A DNA stretch of 64,000 nt from Arthrobacter sp. B6 (lineage in GTDB: Bacteria; Actinomycetota; Actinomycetes; Actinomycetales; Micrococcaceae), in NCBI RefSeq assembly GCF_001663775.1, contig NZ_KV467168.1, forward strand, positions 410,420 to 474,419. Reading direction: 5' to 3'. The translations under genes and the position numbers were made by a program. Below, piece after piece: positions 26,233-34,234 of the stretch (positions within the stretch are counted from its first letter, which is position 1; each line of letters starts with the position of its first letter). The notes beneath the pieces are model-generated. The model saw nothing but the letters and a program-made list of their open reading frames with translations. It ran no database searches and was not told the origin of the DNA.

Positions 26233-27501
26233 ATGGCCATACTCGCCAAAAAGGCGTTTACTGAGCACGAATACACCACCGACCTGGACATTTCCTCAGC
26301 GAAGTTCTGGTCGCAGACCTTCAACGAGCGGGAGGGTACGTTCGCCAAGCTGCGCAAGGAAGCGCCGGTCAGTTTCAACCGGCCGACCGAGATTCCGGCT
26401 CAGCATGAAGAAAAAGGATTCTGGGCGATCACGAAAGCAGATGACCTCGCTGAGGCCGCCAAGATGAATGACGTGTTCCTCTCCGGTCAAGGACTCCATA
26501 TGGACCCCTACCCGTGGGATGGATCTACGTCCAGCTTCTTTCATACCCAGGACGGGGAACTTCACCAGAAGAACCGGTCGCTGGTCAGTTCGGCATTCAC
26601 GCCCAAGCAGGTGGGTAAGCTCGTCGACCAGATCCATGCAAATGCCACATCCATAGTGGATGATGTTGCCGGAGCCGGCGATGTTGATTTCGTGACCACC
26701 GTCGCTGAGCGACTCCCTGGCATTACTGGGGCCCGCCTTATCGGGGTTCCAGCCACCGAGTTGGACAATTTCATGCGGGCCTCCGGCCAGCTCATTGGCA
26801 AGGCCGATCCCGAACTGGGGAATCCGAAGGACCCGATGAAGGCCTTCAAGGAGGCTCGTGAGTACGTCTTCGAATTAGGCCGCAGCCTGGCAGCTGACAG
26901 GCGGAAGAATCCCGGCGATGACCTGATCACAAACCTCGTAAGGGCAGAACAGAACGGTCAGAGTCTTTCCGACGATGACATTGGGGGCTTCGCCTACCTC
27001 ATTACCATCGCCGCGAATGACACGACGAAGCAGACTACCACCCTCACCATGATGGCACTGGACGCCAACCCGGATCAGAAGGACTGGCTCATGGAGGACT
27101 TCAACGGGCGCATCACGACGGCGACCAATGAGTTCCTGCGCTACGCAAGCCCGGTGATCCACCACGGCCGGACAGTTTCGCGCGATGTTGAGTTCCGCGG
27201 ACAGCACATGGCGAAGGGAGACAAAGCAGTCCTTTTCTACTGCTCCGCGAACCGCGATGAGGAACGCTTCGCTGACCCGATGAAGTTTGACTTGTCCCGG
27301 AACCCGAATCCGCATGTTTCCTTCGGCGGCGGCGGCGTGCATTTCTGCCTCGGTAACAGGTTCGCCACCACAATGCTGAAGGCGATCTTCGGAGAGTTGC
27401 TTCAGCGGACCACGGTCACCGTCACCGGTGAACCGGAATACCTGGTCAGCAACCTCATCCACGGCGTCCGGCACCTGCCGGTCCACATCGCCGCGGTCTA
27501 G
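26233..27501 (+). CDS. Cytochrome P450 (CYP125/142-like architecture)
   Basis: 422 residues. The I-helix is AANDTTKQTT (AxxDTT pattern rather than AGxET), the ExxR helix is NEFLRYAS, and the heme loop is FGGGGVHFCLG with Cys372. Bacterial class I soluble P450; the next two genes encode its ferredoxin and reductase, giving a complete electron chain. The heme-loop style is common in P450s that hydroxylate terminal methyl groups of lipids or sterols. In this cluster, oxidation of an alkyl substituent on an aromatic or branched substrate is the likely job. Confidence 0.93.
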   Translation: MAILAKKAFTEHEYTTDLDISSAKFWSQTFNEREGTFAKLRKEAPVSFNRPTEIPAQHEEKGFWAITKADDLAEAAKMNDVFLSGQGLHMDPYPWDGSTSSFFHTQDGELHQKNRSLVSSAFTPKQVGKLVDQIHANATSIVDDVAGAGDVDFVTTVAERLPGITGARLIGVPATELDNFMRASGQLIGKADPELGNPKDPMKAFKEAREYVFELGRSLAADRRKNPGDDLITNLVRAEQNGQSLSDDDIGGFAYLITIAANDTTKQTTTLTMMALDANPDQKDWLMEDFNGRITTATNEFLRYASPVIHHGRTVSRDVEFRGQHMAKGDKAVLFYCSANRDEERFADPMKFDLSRNPNPHVSFGGGGVHFCLGNRFATTMLKAIFGELLQRTTVTVTGEPEYLVSNLIHGVRHLPVHIAAV

Positions 27502-27533
27502 CTATAAAGTTACGCATCCCAAGGAGGGATACC

Positions 27534-27725
27534 ATGAAAATCGTTGTCGATAGAATCAAATGCGTCGGACTCGGACTATGCGAGGCGGCGGCTCCTACCC
27601 ACTTCGAAGTCGGCGACGACGGCCAGTTGATCGTGCTGCGGGAAACCGTGGACGAGCAGGATCTGGCCCAGGCCGAAGAAGCTGTCCGCTCTTGCCCCAC
27701 CAGCGCCCTGAAGCTGATCTCATGA
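27534..27725 (+). CDS. [3Fe-4S]-type ferredoxin for P450
   Basis: 63 residues with Cys10, Cys16 and Cys54 (CVGLGLC and SCPTSAL), the three-Cys spacing of actinobacterial P450 ferredoxins. The usual His at the third position of the first motif is replaced. AAGGAGG ribosome site just before ATG. It lies between P450 and reductase genes and overlaps the latter by ATGA. Confidence 0.92.
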   Translation: MKIVVDRIKCVGLGLCEAAAPTHFEVGDDGQLIVLRETVDEQDLAQAEEAVRSCPTSALKLIS

Positions 27726-28978
27726 GCGCCCCCGTGGTGTCGAAGCGGCTGGTCATTGTCGGAGCCTCCTTGGCGGGGCTGAGGGCGGCCGAGGGCGCCC
27801 GGGCCAGTGGCTTTACCGGAGAGATAGTTCTCATCGGGGCCGAGGAACACCTGCCCTATGATCGTCCGCCGCTGTCCAAGCAGTACCTGGGCGACGCGGA
27901 AATTCCCTACCTGCGCGATCCTGACTCCTACGTCCATGAACTCAACGTCAGGGCGGTCCTGGGCAACCCGGTTACGGCATTGAGGCCCGACGAAAAGGCC
28001 GTCGTGGTCAATGGGGAGTCAATCTCGTACGACTCCCTTGTCATCGCTACCGGTGCTGCTCCCCGCGAATTGCCCGGCTACTCCGAAATCCCCGGTGTGG
28101 TGACTCTCCGTAATCTGGAAGACACTCACTCTTTGCGGCGGGCGTTGGATGCTACCCACAACATCACCATTGTGGGTGCGGGAATTATCGGTGCTGAAAT
28201 CGCGACGGCGGCCCGCAAACGTGGTTGCGAGGTAACCGTTATTGAAGCAACCCACTACCCCCTGGAGCGGGCGGTAGGCCGGGAAATGGGGCTGGTGCTG
28301 TCCCAGATGCACCCCAGAAACGGCACCGACCTCCGCTGCGGAGTAACTTTGGCTGAACTGCGCACTGAAGGTGAGGGTGGAAAGGTTTCATCTGTTGTCC
28401 TAAGTGACGGCAGCGAAATCAAAACTGACCTGCTGCTCGTTTCCATCGGCGTTGTACCCACCACCTCCTGGCTCAAAGATTCCGGTATAGAACTTCACCC
28501 TGACGGCAGCATCGCCTGCGACGAGTACCTGAAGACGTCACTGGACGATGTCTACGCTGCTGGTGACGCCATCAGCTGGCCCAACGCCCATACCGGGCGG
28601 ACGGGACGACTCGAGACATGGACCAGCGCGAACGAACAGGGCGCTATCGCCGGGCGAAACGCCGCAGGCGTTGAAGACGCCCTTGCCTACTCGACCGTGC
28701 CGTACTTCTGGAGCGACTGGTACGGCCACCGGATCCAGTTCGCCGGCACAGCACACGATGCAGAACCCGAAGTGGTGATCGGAGGGTACGAGGAGGAAAA
28801 GTTCGTCGTTCTCTACCGGTCCGGTGACCACGTCGTTGGAGCCCTTGCTGTCAACGAACCGGCCAAAATCATGAAGGACCGCCGCCGTATCCAACAACGT
28901 TCCACCTGGGCTGAAGCGGTGGAACACTATAAGGAACTGGGCCGGAAACTGGCCCTGATCCAGCAGGAAACGGTCTAG
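27722..28978 (+). CDS. NAD(P)H ferredoxin reductase (FAD, BenA/putidaredoxin-reductase type)
   Basis: 418 residues: FAD motif VIVGASLAGLRAAEGARASG, YDRPPLSK, NAD motif IVGAGIIGAEIATAARKRG, and the C-terminal FAD motif DVYAAGDAI, then a C-terminal domain with WSDWYGHRIQFAG. It passes electrons from NADH/NADPH to ferredoxin. ATG 27722 overlaps the ferredoxin stop. It is the only such reductase in the window, so it may also serve the P450/ferredoxin pair at 34235-35661 and the P450 at 54982. Confidence 0.93.
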   Translation: MSAPVVSKRLVIVGASLAGLRAAEGARASGFTGEIVLIGAEEHLPYDRPPLSKQYLGDAEIPYLRDPDSYVHELNVRAVLGNPVTALRPDEKAVVVNGESISYDSLVIATGAAPRELPGYSEIPGVVTLRNLEDTHSLRRALDATHNITIVGAGIIGAEIATAARKRGCEVTVIEATHYPLERAVGREMGLVLSQMHPRNGTDLRCGVTLAELRTEGEGGKVSSVVLSDGSEIKTDLLLVSIGVVPTTSWLKDSGIELHPDGSIACDEYLKTSLDDVYAAGDAISWPNAHTGRTGRLETWTSANEQGAIAGRNAAGVEDALAYSTVPYFWSDWYGHRIQFAGTAHDAEPEVVIGGYEEEKFVVLYRSGDHVVGALAVNEPAKIMKDRRRIQQRSTWAEAVEHYKELGRKLALIQQETV

Positions 28979-28986
28979 GGGCACCA

Positions 28987-29487
28987 ATGATTGAAGATGC
29001 TGCTGCCAAGCTTCAGGGAGAACTGCGGTGGAACATCAAGAGCCGCTTCCGCGAATATGTCCGCTCCCTTCCCGACGGTGCGGAACGGTGGATAAGCGGT
29101 CCCGGCGGCATCGAACCGGAATCAATAGCCTTTGGCTTGGACAGCGCCTCATCCTTTGATTCCCGGTCCGGGCTGGGCATCCTGAAGTTCGCCGGAAGTA
29201 TTCGCTTCGAGGGATACCATGGAGCGCTACGGGTCGATATCTCAGACCCGTGGATCGAAATTGAAGGTGAAAAAACCCAACTGACGGTGAACCGATCCCC
29301 ACAGGGACTTAGCCCCAGCCGGGTGGCAATTGCAATAGCCAGCACACTGCCGGCCTCAACATCCGCGGATCGATTGACCTGGGAGGACGTGCCGACCGCA
29401 CTGACCCAGCACGGGTCCACGCTGCTTGGGGGAGTTTACCCGCCCGGCTCCGAGGCAGATCCTTGCAGCTTCTGGGTCTCCACATAA
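28987..29487 (+). CDS. HtaA-domain protein lacking export signal
   Basis: 166 residues. Residues about 11-105 match the HtaA domain: GELRWNIKSRFREYV at the start, a GG motif, then GILKFAGSIRFEGYHGALRV and ISDPWIEIEG. Known HtaA proteins in corynebacteria are secreted or anchored heme-binding proteins with HtaA repeats. This one has one domain, no signal peptide and no membrane segment, so it should be cytoplasmic. It is the last gene of the P450-ferredoxin-reductase operon (8-base gap). Heme handling for the P450, or reuse of the fold to bind an aromatic or phosphorylated ligand, are both open. Confidence 0.75.
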   Translation: MIEDAAAKLQGELRWNIKSRFREYVRSLPDGAERWISGPGGIEPESIAFGLDSASSFDSRSGLGILKFAGSIRFEGYHGALRVDISDPWIEIEGEKTQLTVNRSPQGLSPSRVAIAIASTLPASTSADRLTWEDVPTALTQHGSTLLGGVYPPGSEADPCSFWVST

Positions 29488-29503
29488 GAACTTCCAGACA
29501 CAG

Positions 29504-29537
29504 GCCGCCAGTACCGTTCCCGGGTCCTGGCGGCTTT
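29504..29537 (+). terminator. Rho-independent-like terminator after the HtaA gene
   Basis: GCCGCCAG and CTGGCGGC arms with a 15-base loop followed directly by TTTGT, 17 bases after the stop codon. It ends the forward P450 operon. Confidence 0.65.
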
Positions 29538-29762
29538 GTCGTGCGCAAAACGTCTTCAGGGGAGTTTGGCAGTGACCGGACGGCATCTTCCCGGGAAGCC
29601 GGCATTCAGAACACTACGCAGAGTGCCCTCTTACTGCGAACCAAACCTCCGGCCACAGGCACCGCCTGGAGCCACTCCTGGCCGTGGCTGCACCCGGTTA
29701 GCTGGCCGATGCCCAACCAATGACCGAAGGGTCCAGAGGCCATGTGCTCAATGGCAAACAGA

Positions 29763-29809
29763 AAGCCGGGATGCAGGCCGTCAATACTGGCAGCCGTGCA
29801 TCCCGGCTT
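29763..29809. terminator. Bidirectional hairpin between convergent operons
   Basis: Perfect 13-base arms AAGCCGGGATGCA / TGCATCCCGGCTT with a 21-base loop, 14 bases from the end of the leftward alcohol dehydrogenase gene. It likely terminates that transcript. The space 29538-29762 holds no gene. Confidence 0.65.
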
Positions 29810-29823
29810 GGTACGGAAAAGTT

Positions 29824-30903
29824 TTAGTTTCCCGGCGTAAGGATCGTCCTTACAACACTTCCGGACTGCTGGGCTGTGACGACCTCGTTGATGTCCGCCA
29901 GTCCCGCTGTTCCGCTGATCAGCCGTTCGATCGGGAGCCGGCCATTACGCCACAGTCCCACGAGCATCGGCAGGTCCCGGTGCATGCTGATGCCGCCGTG
30001 GAAGCTGCCAGTGAGCTTCTTGTCGTCGTGGAACAGCTCGTATGCCGGGATTTCCACGACCTGGTCAGGGCGGCCAGCCCCAACTACTGTGACAGTCCCG
30101 CCGCGGCGGACCGCCTTCCAGGCTGCGAGGACCGTTGCCGGGGCACCTACAGCATCGATAACGATGTCCATGTCTGAAATCGAAGATGAGAACTCTTCGA
30201 AACTGGCGGAAGCAGTTGCACGCAATGACAACGCAAGCTCGCGCCGGGATGCCATGGGGTCGACAGCCACCACGCGGGCCGCTCCGGCCACGACCGCGCC
30301 CATCACGGCGTTGAGTCCGACGGCGCCACAGCCGATGACGACGACGTCGTCTCCAGGCTGGACCTTTGCGCTCCGCAGGGCGGCACCAACACCGGTTGGC
30401 ACAGCGCATCCCATCATTGCTGCCACTTCGAACGGAACATCGTCATCGATGCGTACCACTGCATTCGCCGGAACGACTGTCTGTTCCGCAAACGTTGAAG
30501 TGCCCATTCCTTGATGGACCAACTTGTCACCCACACTCAAGGGAGAGAAGACACGCCCGTTGCCCGCCCTCATATCCGCAGAGGAGCGGCGGTTGGCGCA
30601 CAGGTAGTCATCACCGCGGCGACAGGGAGCACACCGGCCGCAAGGGGGAACCCAGACAATCACAACGTGATCGCCGACGGATATGGTGTCGACACCGTCA
30701 CCTGTGGCGGTTACGACACCTGCACCCTCATGGCCCAAGACAACGGGAGTGGGCTGTCCGAACTTAGTTGTCAGCGACAGGTCGGACGCGCAGATTCCGC
30801 ACGCCCGCAGCTCAACGGATACCTGCCCGGGGCCGGGTTGAGATATCTCGATATCCCTGACTTCAAAGGGGGTGCCCGCTTCCCACATGACTGCAGCTTT
30901 CAT
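29824..30903 (-). CDS. Zinc-dependent alcohol dehydrogenase (MDR)
   Basis: 359 residues. Catalytic zinc ligands lie in CGICASDL and GHEGAGVV; the four structural-zinc cysteines are in CGRCAPCRRGDDYLC; cofactor motif VVIGCGAVGLNAVMGA. It oxidises an alcohol to an aldehyde, probably NAD-dependent; the aryl-alcohol dehydrogenase type fits. It lies 36 bases downstream of an aldehyde dehydrogenase gene on the same strand, so alcohol to aldehyde to acid is encoded in one unit. Confidence 0.92.
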   Translation of the reverse strand: MKAAVMWEAGTPFEVRDIEISQPGPGQVSVELRACGICASDLSLTTKFGQPTPVVLGHEGAGVVTATGDGVDTISVGDHVVIVWVPPCGRCAPCRRGDDYLCANRRSSADMRAGNGRVFSPLSVGDKLVHQGMGTSTFAEQTVVPANAVVRIDDDVPFEVAAMMGCAVPTGVGAALRSAKVQPGDDVVVIGCGAVGLNAVMGAVVAGAARVVAVDPMASRRELALSLRATASASFEEFSSSISDMDIVIDAVGAPATVLAAWKAVRRGGTVTVVGAGRPDQVVEIPAYELFHDDKKLTGSFHGGISMHRDLPMLVGLWRNGRLPIERLISGTAGLADINEVVTAQQSGSVVRTILTPGN

Positions 30904-30939
30904 GAGTCTCTCTTCCTAGTCTCTTCGGTCATCGAAGGA

Positions 30940-32376
30940 TCAGTTTGGGAAATGAATCGATGTGTATGTGAGGTACTGAGACAGGCCTTCAGGCCCAAAT
31001 TCGGTGCCAAGCCCGCTCGCCTTGTGGCCACTGAAAGGTGCTGCGGCGTTTGAACCGTAGTGATTGATCCCCACGTTTCCGGTGTCCAGCCTGTCCGCAA
31101 CATTGCGGGCACGGTCTATGTCGGCACCGAAGACTGTGGCGGCAAGGCCAAAGGGTGAATCGTTGGCGATTGCGACGGCTTCATCCACGTCCGAGTAGGG
31201 AATCACCGCCAGGACGGGACCGAAGATCTCCTCCTGAGCAATGCGCATGCCTGGGGTGACATCCCGGAACACCGTGGGTTCAACGTAAAAGCCCCGCTGC
31301 AGTCCTGCGGGCAGGCCCCCGCCTACAACCGCCTTGGCACCTTCAGCTGCACCGATCTCCATGTAGCCCAAGACCCGCTGGCGCTGACGCTCAGAGACGA
31401 GGGGCCCAAAGAAGGTGGCCGGATCGAACGGGTCACCGAGCGGAGCACTTGAAACCACTTCAGCCACCAATTCAAGGAGCTCATCATGGCGGTGCGCCGG
31501 GAGCAGCAACCGAGTGCAGGCTTTGCAGGTCTGTCCTGTATTGCGCATGGAAACCTTGAGGATGTTCGCAGCCAGAACTGACGTATCGACATCGTCCAGG
31601 ACAATCGCAGGAGATTTGCCTCCCAGTTCCAAAGTGGCCGGACGCAGCAAGCGGCCGCAGGAGGCACCGATCATCCGGCCCACATCAGTGGATCCCGTGA
31701 AGGAAATCTTGTCGACGCGAGGATGCTCAACAAGAGCCGATCCTGCCTCCGCGGAACCTGTCACCATGTTCACAACTCCGGGCGGAAAGCCCGTCGCCTC
31801 AATGGCTTCCATCAGCATCCGGGCAGCCATGGGAGTCTCCGGAGCAGGTTTCAGGACTACCGTGCAGCCCGCCAGCAACGCAGGCCCCAGTTTGACGATG
31901 ATCAGGCCCAGCGGAAAGTTCCAGGGTGTAATAAGCCCCGCAACTCCCAGAGGGTGCCGCCGCACCAGAGACGAACCCGACGACAGTGGGTTCGAACGCT
32001 TGTCTTCCTCCGTCAGGAGATGCGCAAGGCTGGCCACCTCACGCAGATGAGCCGCTCCATACCCAGGCGCAGACCGTGTTTCGGAAATGGGTGTGCCATT
32101 CTCCGTGGTAATACAATTACTTAGAGCATCCGAGCGGGCATCAATCTGATCCGCCAGTAGGCGAAGCATGCCAGCGCGCTCTTCAGCGGGCGTCGCTGCC
32201 CAGCCAGGGAAGGCCCTGCGCGCGGCTGCCACGGCATTATCTATATCTTCTGTGTTCCCGTCGGGAACGTTTGCCCAGATTTCTCCTGTGGCAGGATTGA
32301 AAATGGGACTGCGGCGTTCAGATTTGGACGGCCGCCAGCGGCCATCGATGTAAACGTCGTCGTGTAGTTCGATCAC
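30940..32376 (-). CDS. NAD(P)-dependent aldehyde dehydrogenase
   Basis: 478 residues with ITPWNFPLGL, FTGSTDVGRM, LELGGKSP (Glu) and NTGQTCKACTRLLLP (Cys). Resembles benzaldehyde/vanillin-type and other broad aldehyde dehydrogenases. It is read leftward with the alcohol dehydrogenase and is divergent from the phospho-His-domain gene at 32503, sharing a promoter region with an operator-like motif. Probably oxidises the aromatic aldehyde made by the neighbouring dehydrogenase. Confidence 0.92.
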   Translation of the reverse strand: MIELHDDVYIDGRWRPSKSERRSPIFNPATGEIWANVPDGNTEDIDNAVAAARRAFPGWAATPAEERAGMLRLLADQIDARSDALSNCITTENGTPISETRSAPGYGAAHLREVASLAHLLTEEDKRSNPLSSGSSLVRRHPLGVAGLITPWNFPLGLIIVKLGPALLAGCTVVLKPAPETPMAARMLMEAIEATGFPPGVVNMVTGSAEAGSALVEHPRVDKISFTGSTDVGRMIGASCGRLLRPATLELGGKSPAIVLDDVDTSVLAANILKVSMRNTGQTCKACTRLLLPAHRHDELLELVAEVVSSAPLGDPFDPATFFGPLVSERQRQRVLGYMEIGAAEGAKAVVGGGLPAGLQRGFYVEPTVFRDVTPGMRIAQEEIFGPVLAVIPYSDVDEAVAIANDSPFGLAATVFGADIDRARNVADRLDTGNVGINHYGSNAAAPFSGHKASGLGTEFGPEGLSQYLTYTSIHFPN

Positions 32377-32430
32377 GAGCAGGAACCCCCTTGACAGGCA
32401 TGTTGGTTACGTCACATCATACATAAAGAG

Positions 32431-32453
32431 TTGGTCCAAATAAATGGTAGGAC
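32431..32453. promoter_or_regulatory. Operator-like motif between divergent ALDH and phosphotransferase operons
   Basis: TTGGTCCAA is a perfect short palindrome and is followed by AAATGGTAGGAC. The core matches the TTGGnCCAT elements at 7304, 13347, 20533 and 22816. Centred in the 126-base divergent region. Confidence 0.5.
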
Positions 32454-32502
32454 ATAAACTCATCTAGAGTTCCTTTCGCTACAGCCAATGGAGGCACAAA
32501 GC

Positions 32503-32919
32503 ATGTCGCAAGACAAGATGATCGGCACAGGAGTCAAGGCCTTTACCTCGGAGAAGGGGGCGACCGGAACGATACGATTCCTTGACTCTCCCGAAGAGGT
32601 GCTGGACTTCATTGACGGCCCAGATGTGGAGTCCACCGTGGTGATTTCCCGTGGTGGAACCACGACTTTCATGTCTCCTGCCCTGATGTCGGGCGTAGCA
32701 GGACTTATAACTCTCCAGGGAGCCCCGGAAAGTCACTTGGGCATACTTTCCCGCGAATTCGGGATCCCATGCGTCATGTCCACGAACTTCTCTGAAGGTG
32801 TCTCGACCTCCCGCGGAGAGACGATTCCCGCCGATGGAACGACCGTGCGGCTGGATATAGCTGGTGCTGAAGGTCGGATTTTCCTGGTCAACGCAGCTGG
32901 GAGTGCGGCAAATGTCTGA
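32503..32919 (+). CDS. Free-standing PEP-utilising mobile (phosphohistidine) domain protein
   Basis: 138 residues consisting almost only of a swivelling phospho-His domain: VVISRGGTTTFMSPALM, then GAPESHLGILSREFGIP with His78, then the closing beta strand DGTTVRLDIAGAEG. In PEP synthase and PPDK this domain shuttles phosphate between ATP-binding and acceptor domains; here it is separate. ATG 32503 has GGAGG eight bases upstream and is preferred to the ATG at 32488. It overlaps the next gene by 8 bases, implying a complex. Together with the proteins at 15548 and 20624 it suggests a multi-subunit phosphotransferase. Confidence 0.85.
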   Translation: MSQDKMIGTGVKAFTSEKGATGTIRFLDSPEEVLDFIDGPDVESTVVISRGGTTTFMSPALMSGVAGLITLQGAPESHLGILSREFGIPCVMSTNFSEGVSTSRGETIPADGTTVRLDIAGAEGRIFLVNAAGSAANV

Positions 32920-34219
32920 GACCATCGACGTCCAAAAGTACCTGTCCGCTTGGCTGGGAGAAGTCCCTCAGGGTATAGAAGGCGACAAGCAGATGCGCGC
33001 CCGCGTGGAGGTGCCTTTCATGGACACCACGGATGAGAACGTTCGCCGTGACAAGCTGACGGTCCCGGAGATCAACAGCTGGCTGGACTACGCGGGCTGG
33101 AACTTGTTTGACTTTATTCTTGGCCGGGCGTCCGAAGGAGAATCAGGGCTTATTCCACGCCAGGAGTACGAGACCATTTCTTTCGTCCAGCAGTGGAACA
33201 ACTACCCACGCTTCATCCGGAGGCTCACCGAAGAAATCGGCGTCGACGGGCTCTTGGATTTGGCCAAGACCTCGAGCCGAGAAATCGGGACCAAGGTCAA
33301 CGTCACCCGCAACTGGGCTGCCTCTGTATGCCCCATCCTTGGTCGCGGTATCAGCATTGAGTTGGGCCAGCAATCGCCAGATGAACGCCGAGAGGACCTG
33401 GAAACCATCATCCAGTTCGGCCGGCGCCTACAGCACGGCACATGGAATGGTGGAAGTGGCTTCGTCTCTGGCCGCCAGTACACCGTGCCTACACTGGCTC
33501 CGGAGGTGCTCCAGCAGCTGGTGGACCAAGTTAGGCCACTTCAGGATCCGGAAGCCCTTGCCGCCTTCCGTAAGTTCAACGCGCGCACAGAACTCTTCGG
33601 GTTCATGCTCCACTACGATTGCCGGGCCGGGATGGCGGACACCGGACCGTATCCCCTCCCAGACGGACGCTTCGCCATCGTCCGCGACCACTTCCTCAAC
33701 GAAACGGCATACCCGTGGGCAGGAGTGGCAGCGGGCCTCCCCTACGCTGTCACGCAGGTTATGATCTTCCCCTCCGACAAGGTCACGGCAACCGTCAACG
33801 AGATCCAGACCACCTTCTCCCAACCGTCGAACTACCTCGACTACCTGGAAGGGGCCGTCATTTTCGCCCGCGACAAGATCGACACCCCCATGAGTGAAAT
33901 CCGGGTGCTCGAAAATGACGAAATGGAGCGCATTTCCGCTCAGTGCCAGAAAGGCACCATGGAGATGTACAAGGTCCTCTCTAAGAAGTCGAAGGAAGAA
34001 AAAATCCGGGACGGAGTCATGGTTTACACCCGAGAGTTCCTCCTCCCCCATGCCTCAAAGGTGGGCTTATGGGAAAAGTTCAAAGAGGAGGGTTTCGACA
34101 CACTCCATCCCCATGCCGAAGCAGCCTGGCCGGCGCTCACAAGCGAACGTGCCGCGGAAATTCTCACCCCTGTTTTGCTTTTCGGGGCAGGATTTCCTCA
34201 CGTCTCAAACGCAAGCTAG
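32912..34219 (+). CDS. Unrecognised 435-residue protein of the phosphotransferase-P450 operon
   Basis: No family recognised. It is soluble, without signal peptide or membrane segments, and rich in acidic and aromatic residues. Conserved stretches shared with the broken paralogue at 9188-10494 include PRQEYET.SFVQQW, EIG.KVN, QFGRRL.HGTW, DTGPYPLP, VRDHFLNE.AYPWA and PMSE.R. The gene overlaps the phospho-His-domain gene and is followed after 15 bases by a P450 gene, so a role in making or handling the phosphorylated substrate, perhaps as acceptor-binding subunit, is inferred. ATG 32912 is chosen over the longer frame that would extend deep into the upstream gene. Confidence 0.8.
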   Translation: MSETIDVQKYLSAWLGEVPQGIEGDKQMRARVEVPFMDTTDENVRRDKLTVPEINSWLDYAGWNLFDFILGRASEGESGLIPRQEYETISFVQQWNNYPRFIRRLTEEIGVDGLLDLAKTSSREIGTKVNVTRNWAASVCPILGRGISIELGQQSPDERREDLETIIQFGRRLQHGTWNGGSGFVSGRQYTVPTLAPEVLQQLVDQVRPLQDPEALAAFRKFNARTELFGFMLHYDCRAGMADTGPYPLPDGRFAIVRDHFLNETAYPWAGVAAGLPYAVTQVMIFPSDKVTATVNEIQTTFSQPSNYLDYLEGAVIFARDKIDTPMSEIRVLENDEMERISAQCQKGTMEMYKVLSKKSKEEKIRDGVMVYTREFLLPHASKVGLWEKFKEEGFDTLHPHAEAAWPALTSERAAEILTPVLLFGAGFPHVSNAS

Positions 34220-34234
34220 AAAAGAAGGAACGCC

